Positions 7,501 to 11,089 of a stretch of DNA of 11,089 bases are shown one piece after another. The notes under the pieces are model-generated. The model searched no databases. It worked only from the letters and a program-made list of their open reading frames with translations, and was not told the origin of the DNA. The stretch is from Clostridiales bacterium (GTDB taxonomy: Bacteria; Bacillota; Clostridia; Christensenellales; Aristaeellaceae): NCBI GenBank assembly GCA_022776785.1, contig JALFHA010000035.1, positions 1-11,089 on the forward strand, given 5' to 3'. Every line of letters begins with the position of its first letter. The first letter of the stretch is position 1. The translations under genes and the position numbers were made by a program.

Positions 7501-7830
7501 GCGGGCATTTCCCTGTCCGACGTGGAGATTCTGCGCGCGCAGGGGCCGACCCATGCCGCGATGGTGACGAAGGACGGCAGACCCAGCGCCACCTACAAGG
7601 GCTCCATGGCGGACAAGGCGCGCATGGAGGAGCTCATCGCCTTTGCGCGGCACAAGGCGGCGCAGCTTGCGCAGGAGGCCTATAACGGCAGGATTGATGA
7701 CTATCCCGCGGAGCTGGCGCCATATTCCGCCTGCCAGACCTGCCGCTATGCGGCGGTGTGCGGCTTTGACCCTGCTGTCAAGCCGAGGCATCGGCTGAGC
7801 AAAAAGACGCTGGATGATCTGCATGTCTGA
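4552..7830 (+). CDS. addB: ATP-dependent helicase/nuclease subunit B (AddB)
   Basis: AddB pairs with AddA to process double-strand DNA ends for recombination, as RecBCD does in enteric bacteria. The 1092-residue product is close to the usual 1100-1170. The N-terminal part is a helicase-like fold that pairs with the C-terminal RecB-type nuclease domain. Cys757 (in CPYRHF) and the CX2CX5C group Cys1061, Cys1064 and Cys1070 match the four ligands of the AddB [4Fe-4S] cluster. The nuclease motifs are RIDRVD (896-901) and DYKSG (Asp913, Lys915). The start at 4552 is set by GGAGG (4542-4546) five bases upstream. The frame stays open to 4468, but that would translate two parS sites as VSRET, and its RBS-like GGAGG touches the ATG. 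Odd points: the N-terminus (MRIITARPHRLLGE) lacks the Walker A motif of B. subtilis AddB, as in RexB-type subunits, and addA does not follow. Confidence 0.92.
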   Translation: MRIITARPHRLLGECVRRIGALERAGQRCMFIVPAQYTLQAELVIMGRLSLKGSFLIDVLSPGRLQARVFERAGAPERVAFDERGKRMVLSEIIEQEKESLRFYRSAAESGSSGFTAKVSSLIADFKRSEATPVQVRAGAERLPEGSAARRKLEDAALLYAAYEQQMEGRLADAEDISVEMRTRMERSGVLEGQHVFIYGFDMITPTFAAELVHMDRLCASLTVAVETDENSAPDGRLFAPVNFSLMRMEKLAREAGRPCEREKLAAERGLSGDLAAMERGLFALGAEPYPGGCPHLSVRACSTPRAEVHQLGAQMREMAMGGENPAQMAVVYPKGSGYGELLASILPQYGISVYIAEKRPAGAHPLCRFLLSALAVVSGGWRTGDVIECAQAGFLHLSTEEVSALSAYAEGVDLRGEAWKSPFTYVKSGDEEELAALNSARERLCAPLMAFGRGIQRSKNARASVRAVVSLLEDVGASDTLEQMRTELMEASLAPEAEDCAQIWNGLMETLDQLYTLLDGESVHAETALRLLREGLSALELSALPPADGAVICGTIGNVRTAEVRTLFALGMNDAPGAADGCLLTQEEREDAARATGAYLGMTAAESAALAQLDELKALSGATERVAVSYALADETGRALREGATVQALRRLFPALTVSGGLAQEEMERMLAAPGPALEALSVRLSDAADGQSALSDRERAAFAALRTDEGSRQALLAVTRRLGEPPERRLPPPQARALYGRPVMSVSRLETFAQCPYRHFVRYGLSPEEPVEPGVDRAELGTLYHEAAERFTRAATAQPGFPELPPELCDRLMAEAIAPLIARWRSSPLGQSARGSAVARRVEKTAKRTARSIVSQFAGSRFRPMQTELIFGQNGVAPVTLELADGTRIYLQGRIDRVDVLDGSGLIRVIDYKSGAKKLDPTMAYWGLQLQLLIYLAAALEEIPGAEPAGFFYCRIADPTVKTESRIREEVEKQIARRLALAGISLSDVEILRAQGPTHAAMVTKDGRPSATYKGSMADKARMEELIAFARHKAAQLAQEAYNGRIDDYPAELAPYSACQTCRYAAVCGFDPAVKPRHRLSKKTLDDLHV

Positions 7831-8030
7831 TACTGTTCTCAGATAGAAGCGAGCTATAGGCGCAAAGCGATGAAGGGAGTTTGAGGGATGAAATCCCTCA
7901 AGCAGGTTTGGAGCCATAGCCTGCCGCCGCCTGTGGCGGAAGCAGGCAGGCGAAGGCTGGAAACCGCAAGGAGCGCTGCGCGCGACTATGCGTGTTTCCC
8001 GGGTCGGCAGCCCAATGTTCCCTTATTGTT

Positions 8031-8082
8031 CAAAAGAAAAAGCAGTTTCAGAGCAGGATGCGAAGCATCCTACGATTGAAAC
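8031..8082 (-). terminator. Leftward rho-independent terminator inside the structured element
   Basis: Read leftward, GTTTCA (8082-8077) pairs with TGAAAC (8050-8045), with the inner perfect stem AGGATGC-TTC-GCATCCT (8071-8055). This is followed by TGCTTTTTCTTTTG. The stem-plus-T-run shape is typical of an intrinsic terminator on this strand; on the other strand an A-tract precedes it. It would end a leftward transcript from the promoter candidate at 8135-8106. Confidence 0.55.
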
Positions 8083-8105
8083 GGGGGCTGATTCTGCAAA
8101 GCTAG

Positions 8106-8135
8106 ATTTTAGCCGCAAAATAGTATCAGTTTGAA
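8106..8135 (-). promoter_or_regulatory. Candidate leftward promoter inside the structured element
   Basis: Read leftward, TTCAAA (8135-8130) and TAAAAT (8111-8106) are 18 bases apart. A start near 8099 would give a short RNA ending at the hairpin and T-run at 8082-8031. The two boxes are fair rather than strong matches. Confidence 0.35.
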
Positions 8136-8177
8136 TTGAGAACAGTATGAATCTGAAGCGCCGTATGCATACAAAGT

Positions 8178-8220
8178 CCCGCCCGAGTCCGGCATCTGCC
8201 AGATTCGGGCGGGCTCTCTT
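8178..8220 (+). terminator. Possible rightward terminator after addB and the structured element
   Basis: CCCGCCCGA (8178-8186) pairs with TCGGGCGGG (8205-8213), with a small inner GGC-ATCT-GCC stem, followed by CTCTCTT. The T-tract is broken but the stem is strong. It would close read-through from addB before the small toxin-like gene. Confidence 0.5.
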
Positions 8221-8323
8221 GCGGTAAAGGAAGCATTGTGATGTACTGATCGCGTAGGCACGCAGGCTCTTCCGGCGTCATCTCCCATTCAACAGCGTAC
8301 AGAAGAAGGGGAGGTGAAATCGC

Positions 8324-8404
8324 ATGACGGATTATGAGAAGATCATAATTTTTCTGACGATTCTCGCCCTGCTCATCGCAGTAGACAGAAGAAACGACAG
8401 ATAA
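8324..8404 (+). CDS. Putative type I toxin, holin-like small membrane peptide
   Basis: This is a 26-residue frame. The peptide begins MTDYEK, continues with a hydrophobic segment (about residues 7-20, IIIFLTILALLIAV), and ends in the polar DRRNDR. It has a strong RBS, GGGGAGGT (8308-8315), eight bases before the ATG, and a near-perfect terminator seven bases after the stop. An N-terminal M-T/S-x-YE, one membrane segment and a charged tail beginning with Asp-Arg are the pattern of the small holin-like type I toxins of Firmicutes (TxpA/BsrG-like). Overproduction of such peptides damages the cell membrane, and an antisense RNA normally holds them down. A strong leftward promoter at 8530-8502 faces this gene, as expected. 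No clear promoter for the toxin itself was found. The family assignment is inferred from pattern, not alignment. Confidence 0.65.
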   Translation: MTDYEKIIIFLTILALLIAVDRRNDR

Positions 8405-8410
8405 TGCGAA

Positions 8411-8450
8411 CCGCCGTGCAGCTAGCACCTGCACGGCGGGGTTCTTTTCT
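8411..8450 (+). terminator. Strong rho-independent terminator of the toxin-like gene
   Basis: CCGCCGTGCAG (8411-8421) pairs perfectly with CTGCACGGCGG (8429-8439) around a 7-base loop, and flanking AA/TT bases can extend the stem. It is followed by GGTTCTTTTCT. Read leftward the stem is followed by TTCGCATTATC, which is weak, so an antisense RNA may pass through it. Confidence 0.88.
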
Positions 8451-8501
8451 AGTTCGTTGAATGAGCGGAGATTCCGCAGCAGCACGCTCCTGTCTGCCCA
8501 C

Positions 8502-8530
8502 ATTGTACGCTATACCCATCCGGCTGTCAA
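8502..8530 (-). promoter_or_regulatory. Near-consensus leftward promoter facing the toxin-like gene
   Basis: Read leftward, a perfect -35 TTGACA (8530-8525), a 17-base spacer and TACAAT (8507-8502, one mismatch) form the best sigma-A promoter in the window. No gene with an RBS follows it on this strand for several hundred bases. That fits a promoter for a noncoding antisense RNA. The -35 box lies in the loop of the inverted repeat at 8512-8546. Confidence 0.8.
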
Positions 8531-8555
8531 CGCTCCGGATGGGTATCTTTGTTTC
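8512..8555 (+). terminator. 12+12-base inverted repeat, terminator-like, overlapping a promoter
   Basis: ATACCCATCCGG (8512-8523) and CCGGATGGGTAT (8535-8546) are perfect inverted repeats with an 11-base loop, followed on this strand by CTTTGTTTC. It looks like a rightward terminator. Its left arm is the spacer and its loop holds the -35 of the leftward promoter, so the palindrome could instead be an operator. After it, up to 8664, I see only AT-rich sequence and a short GAGCG/CGCTC stem. Confidence 0.55.
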
Positions 8556-8664
8556 AGAAATTTATATATGGATAAATGATAGAGCGATCGCGCTCCGCCG
8601 TAGTGAAGCTGTCGTCCGCTGTGCGTTCTGTTCTGTCTGCGCACAGGCGCGGGGCCTCTGAGCG

Positions 8665-9531
8665 TCAGTCCTGCGCGAGCAGCCTCGGCCCATCCGCGTT
8701 TTCCTGCTGCCTGCCGATGGCGTAGAAGCCGTAGAGGTCAAGCCGGTGCACATCCTCAAGCGCGACCCTGACAAGCCCCGGCTCGACCACGCTGAGCAGG
8801 TGCTTCGTGTCGTCGGGATAGTCCTCGCGCATGAACGGATCGAGAATGTACAGGTATCCCCCAGTTGTCCCGGCGAGATAGAGGTAGTGGGAGCTGCTGG
8901 TGAAGATGCCCTTTGTCACGCTGGTGATGACGCCGCAGCCGCTTTGCATCGCCTCGCAGGCCTCGTCCCATGTGCTGCACGGCCTGTACTCAAGCCCATA
9001 TGCCTCGCACAGTGAGCGGAAGAGCGTGAGGGACGTGCCGGGCCCGTCATCTCGAAATCGCTTGCGCTGATCGTTGTTGCCTGCCGCGTAGGAGGCGATG
9101 ACGACCGGGAGATAGTCTTCAAAGCTCTCCCGTGCATTCGGGCTGCGCAGCCCCTGGCAGTCATAGTGGAAGAACTCGTTGACGGAGCAGTCGCAGAAGC
9201 GGAAGCCCAGCGTCGGGTTGGAGGTGTGGCCGCTCAGACGGGCGAGCTCCTCCGCGCCCAGCTGTCGGTCGATGGCGATGGCCGCCGCCGTCGGGGCGCA
9301 GCCGCTGCTGAGCATCGTCCTCGAGCTCTGGGAGCCGCGCGGCTCGTAGACCATTCTCGCCCAGAGCGGGTCGTTCTGCGCGTAATAGTGAATCGAGCCA
9401 ATTCCCTCGATCTCGATGGTGCGGCTGTACGCCTGCTCCTGCGCCGGAGCGCGCAGAGGGAGCATCACAGCGCACAGGAGCGCGCAAAGGAATACGAGCC
9501 GGGAAAGAGAGAGCACCTTGCCATTCATCAT
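8665..9531 (-). CDS. Secreted C39-like cysteine peptidase family protein
   Basis: This is a 288-residue protein with a signal peptide: a basic start, a hydrophobic stretch at about residues 10-26, and a probable cleavage after APA near residue 30. It is therefore likely exported and either released or held at the cell surface. The mature part starts with a YYAQNDPLWA motif, followed by the catalytic-type Cys78 in SSGCAPTA, His215 in SSHYLYL and Asp231 in ILDPF. That is the order of the peptidase C39-like (papain-like) fold, and the Gln in YAQND sits where the oxyanion-hole Gln is expected. The substrate is unknown. The ATG at 9531 is preferred, with AAGG (9544-9541) nine bases upstream; a TTG at 9537 touches that RBS. 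It is monocistronic, divergent from sdaAB, with its own extended -10 promoter. The mature part also carries several further cysteines (for example CDC near 113-115). Confidence 0.75.
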   Translation of the reverse strand: MMNGKVLSLSRLVFLCALLCAVMLPLRAPAQEQAYSRTIEIEGIGSIHYYAQNDPLWARMVYEPRGSQSSRTMLSSGCAPTAAAIAIDRQLGAEELARLSGHTSNPTLGFRFCDCSVNEFFHYDCQGLRSPNARESFEDYLPVVIASYAAGNNDQRKRFRDDGPGTSLTLFRSLCEAYGLEYRPCSTWDEACEAMQSGCGVITSVTKGIFTSSSHYLYLAGTTGGYLYILDPFMREDYPDDTKHLLSVVEPGLVRVALEDVHRLDLYGFYAIGRQQENADGPRLLAQD

Positions 9532-9607
9532 CTGCAACCGCCTTATCGCGTCAATCGGGGAAAACGGCAGCGGTGCCGGTCATCCGTCCCTGCCGCGCCT
9601 TCCCCTG

Positions 9608-9616
9608 ATTATACCA
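9608..9616 (-). promoter_or_regulatory. Extended -10 promoter of the C39-like peptidase gene
   Basis: Read leftward, TGGTATAAT (9616-9608) is a consensus extended -10. The -35 position holds no good match. Transcription would start near 9601, giving a leader of about 70 bases. Confidence 0.55.
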
Positions 9617-9710
9617 CACAAAGCGGAGATTGGGTAGGATTTATCCGGCGGCTCTCCATATTCCATCCGTCCTGTATCCCACCGTACCGGGGCAAAATTC
9701 CTTCCTCCCG

Positions 9711-9739
9711 TTGAAGTCTCCCGCGATTTCTGCTATGAT
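9711..9739 (+). promoter_or_regulatory. sdaAB: Sigma-A type promoter of the sdaAB-sdaAA operon
   Basis: TTGAAG (9711-9716) and TATGAT (9734-9739) are separated by 17 bases, and TGC just before the -10 makes it an extended -10. Transcription would start near 9746, giving a leader of about 70 bases. Confidence 0.7.
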
Positions 9740-9774
9740 AGCCATAAGCCTGTTACCATTGGATTCCCCCTGAA

Positions 9775-9798
9775 CCGGCATGATGCCGGCTGCATCAT
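9775..9798 (+). promoter_or_regulatory. Two overlapping hairpins in the sdaAB leader
   Basis: CCGGCA-TGA-TGCCGG (9775-9789) and ATGATGC-CGGCT-GCATCAT (9780-9798) share bases and exclude each other. The second ends three bases before the RBS AGGAG (9802-9806). It could tune translation, or the first could be an operator palindrome; neither is shown. Confidence 0.35.
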
Positions 9799-9813
9799 AA
9801 AAGGAGACTTCGC

Positions 9814-10485
9814 ATGAATCTGTTTGACATTATGGGCCCGGTGATGGTCGGCCCGAGCAGCTCGCACACGGCGGGCGCTGTTCGCATCGGGCGCATCGCC
9901 CGCAGGCTGCTGGGCGAAAATACGCCTGCGCGCGCGGAGATTGCGCTCTCCGGCTCGTTTGCAGCGACGGGCCACGGCCACGGAACGGACCGCGCCATCG
10001 TCGCGGGGCTGCTGGGGATGCAGCCGGACGACGAGCGCATCGCTGTGAGCTTTGAGCTCGCGGAGCGCGAGGGCATGGCCGTGGTCTTTTCCCGCGTGAG
10101 CCTGAGCGGGGAGCACCCCAACACCGCGCGGCTGGAGCTGACCGGCCACAGCGGCAAGGCGCTGTCCATCGTGGCCTCGTCGCTGGGCGGCGGGCGCATC
10201 ATGGTGGTGGAGATGAACGGCCTGCGCGCCAACTTCTCCGGTGATCTGCCCACGCTCATCGTGCAGAACCGCGATCAGCCCGGCCATGTCAGCGAGGTGA
10301 CGAGTATGCTCGCCCACAAGGGCGTGAACATCGCCACCATGCAGCTCTACCGCGACTACCCCGGCGGCAACGCCGTCATGATCATTGAGACGGACAAGGC
10401 CGTGCCCGACGAGGGACTCCGGTGGCTGGAGCGCAGCGAGGGCATCACGCGCGTCACCTTTGTGGACGCGGAGAAAGCGAGGTAA
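9814..10485 (+). CDS. sdaAB: L-serine dehydratase, iron-sulfur-dependent, beta subunit
   Basis: This is one half of the oxygen-sensitive [4Fe-4S] L-serine dehydratase, which turns L-serine into pyruvate and ammonia in the cytoplasm; the other half follows at once as sdaAA. The 223-residue product matches the family's usual 220 or so. It opens with FDIMGPVMVGPSSSHTAGA (residues 4-22), the signature of the beta domain. It also carries GHGHGTD (53-59) and ends with an ACT domain from about residue 146 (TLIVQNRDQPGHVSEV), a small regulatory fold that in relatives can bind serine or another ligand. AGGAG (9802-9806), seven bases before the ATG, sets the start. Only three bases separate its stop from the ATG of sdaAA, so the two are almost surely translated from one mRNA, as in other Firmicutes. 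Confidence 0.95.
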   Translation: MNLFDIMGPVMVGPSSSHTAGAVRIGRIARRLLGENTPARAEIALSGSFAATGHGHGTDRAIVAGLLGMQPDDERIAVSFELAEREGMAVVFSRVSLSGEHPNTARLELTGHSGKALSIVASSLGGGRIMVVEMNGLRANFSGDLPTLIVQNRDQPGHVSEVTSMLAHKGVNIATMQLYRDYPGGNAVMIIETDKAVPDEGLRWLERSEGITRVTFVDAEKAR

Positions 10486-10488
10486 ACC

Positions 10489-11089
10489 ATGGCCATAGAA
10501 TCTCTTGACGCGCTCGTCAAGGCGAGCGAAGGGCGCAGCATCTTCGATGCCGTGCTCGAGGCCGACTGCACGGACCGCGGCGTGACGGCCGAGGCGTCCC
10601 TTGCGCAGATGCGCGCGCTCTACGCGGCCATCGTGCGCGCGGGCGCGGGGTATGACCCGGCGCTGCGCTCGCACAGCGGCATGGTCGGCGGGGACGGCGC
10701 CAAAATGCGCGCCTATGTCGCCGCAGGAAAGACGATCTGCGGGGAATACATCGGCGGCGTCATCGCGCAGGCGCTGGAGATGGGCGAGAGCAACGCCTGC
10801 ATGAAGTGCATCGTCGCCGCGCCCACGGCGGGGAGCTGCGGCGTGCTCCCGGCGGTGCTGCTGCCCTATCAGCGCCGGGAGAGCCTGCCGGATGAGGCGA
10901 TGGTGCGTGCGCTCTACGTCGCAGGCGGCGTTGGCCAGGTCATCGCGGCGAAGGCGTCCATCGCGGGCGCGGCGGGCGGCTGCCAGGCGGAGATCGGCAC
11001 GGCCAGCGCGATGGCTGCGGCAGCGCTGTGCTATCTGGCTGGCGGCAGCGCCGAGGCCGTCTGCCATGCGGCGGCCATCGCCATCAAGA
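10489..11089 (+). CDS. sdaAA: L-serine dehydratase, iron-sulfur-dependent, alpha subunit (partial, cut by window edge)
   Basis: This is the catalytic subunit of the two-part L-serine dehydratase. The first 200 residues are visible and the frame is open at the window edge; the family is about 290 residues, so roughly a third is missing. Motifs seen are SGMVGGDG (63-70), AAPTAGSCGVLP (110-121) and SIAGAAGGCQAEIGTASAMA (157-176). The cysteine in GGCQAE (Cys165) corresponds to a position used as an iron-sulfur ligand in the family; the other expected ligands lie beyond the edge. The start ATG at 10489 is three bases after the sdaAB stop, and its RBS (GCGAGG, 10477-10482) lies at the end of sdaAB, suggesting coupled translation. 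There is no sign of damage in the visible part. Confidence 0.93.
   Translation, partial: MAIESLDALVKASEGRSIFDAVLEADCTDRGVTAEASLAQMRALYAAIVRAGAGYDPALRSHSGMVGGDGAKMRAYVAAGKTICGEYIGGVIAQALEMGESNACMKCIVAAPTAGSCGVLPAVLLPYQRRESLPDEAMVRALYVAGGVGQVIAAKASIAGAAGGCQAEIGTASAMAAAALCYLAGGSAEAVCHAAAIAIK

Larger units (their letters stand above)
7827..8148. repeat. Structured intergenic element bounded by inverted repeats
   Basis: ATACTGTTCTCA (7830-7841) overlaps the addB stop and is repeated in inverse orientation as TGAGAACAGTAT (8137-8148). CTGATACT (7827-7834) also matches AGTATCAG (8122-8129). Between them lie strong stems: TTGAGGGAT-GAA-ATCCCTCAA (7881-7901); a long arm from GGTTT (7905) to AAACC (7965) including AGCC/GGCT, GCCTGC/GCAGGC and CGCC/GGCG; GCGC-TGC-GCGC (7973-7983); and GTTTCA/TGAAAC around AGGATGC-GAA-GCATCCT (8045-8082). 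No transposase or reverse transcriptase is present. A MITE-like insertion or a structured noncoding RNA both fit. I recognise no known RNA class (not tmRNA, RNase P RNA, SRP RNA or a riboswitch I know). The short frame at 7888-8079 is probably not a gene. Confidence 0.5.
8324..8495 (-). ncRNA. Putative antisense antitoxin RNA
   Basis: This RNA is inferred to start near 8495 from the promoter at 8530-8502, running leftward across the toxin terminator and probably into the toxin reading frame. It would be complementary to the 3' part of the toxin mRNA, the arrangement known for txpA/RatA and bsrG/SR4. The 3' end is not defined by the sequence, and the left coordinate given is only the point at which the whole toxin frame would be covered. 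No protein-coding frame with an RBS is seen on this strand. Confidence 0.45.

Noticed and set aside
7888..8079. 63-residue frame beginning MKSLKQVW inside the structured element
   Set aside because: Its start codon lies in the perfect 9-pair hairpin, the frame follows the inverted repeats, and the peptide resembles no family I know. An AAGGGAG eight bases upstream keeps it barely possible.
7827..8148. Retron msr-msd or group II intron remnant
   Set aside because: The terminal pairing is suggestive, but there is no reverse transcriptase frame nearby and I could not recognise a domain V or a retron priming site.
7827..8150. tmRNA, RNase P RNA, SRP RNA, cobalamin or other known riboswitch
   Set aside because: None of the hallmark conserved sequences of these RNAs could be found on either strand.
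8567..8575. DnaA box-like TTATCCATA (minus strand) in an AT-rich patch
   Set aside because: It is a single site with one mismatch to TTATCCACA and no companions, so it is not evidence of an origin.
9733..11067. Long leftward open frame across sdaAB and sdaAA
   Set aside because: It is antisense to two secure genes and crosses their promoter; its composition is that of a GC-rich shadow.
1..11089. CRISPR array, tRNA or rRNA genes, prophage or transposase genes
   Set aside because: I searched by eye and found no regularly spaced long repeats, no tRNA cloverleaf, no rRNA sequence, and no integrase or transposase motifs.

Overview
The window reads as a GC-rich, ordinary-codon stretch of a Firmicutes (Clostridia-type) chromosome. 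The indicators are an AddB helicase-nuclease subunit, a split iron-sulfur L-serine dehydratase (sdaAB then sdaAA), strong GGAGG ribosome binding sites, sigma-A type promoters and Firmicutes-type parS sites. The species cannot be named from this alone. mnmE and a tight group of four parS centromere sites suggest, by inference, that the window lies near the replication origin.

Layout from left to right. guaA (GMP synthase) runs leftward from 1673 to 120. It is divergent from mnmE (tRNA-modifying GTPase, 2053-3414), which starts at TTG and has a roughly 120-base leader rich in competing hairpins. A leftward metallophosphoesterase gene (4321-3470) converges on mnmE and ends in a clear terminator. 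Between that gene and addB (4552-7830) lie four parS sites spaced 39-41 bases apart. All four are downstream of the likely addB promoter, so they form part of its 5' untranslated region. addB is intact and keeps its nuclease and Fe-S motifs, but it has no recognisable Walker A motif, and addA does not follow.

From the addB stop codon to about 8660 there is a gene-poor accessory stretch. It contains a roughly 320-base highly structured element bounded by a 12-base inverted repeat, then a terminator. After these comes what looks like a type I toxin-antitoxin locus: a 26-residue membrane peptide with a strong RBS and terminator, faced by a near-consensus leftward promoter (TTGACA-17-TACAAT) that would make an antisense RNA across it. 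That promoter lies partly inside a 12+12-base inverted repeat that looks like a rightward terminator.

The right part holds a leftward secreted C39-like cysteine peptidase gene (9531-8665). Divergent from it is the sdaAB-sdaAA operon (9814 onward, sdaAA cut by the window edge), which converts serine to pyruvate and ammonia. The housekeeping genes look normal. The most notable items are the parS array, the putative toxin-antitoxin locus, the structured element at the end of addB, and the mnmE leader.
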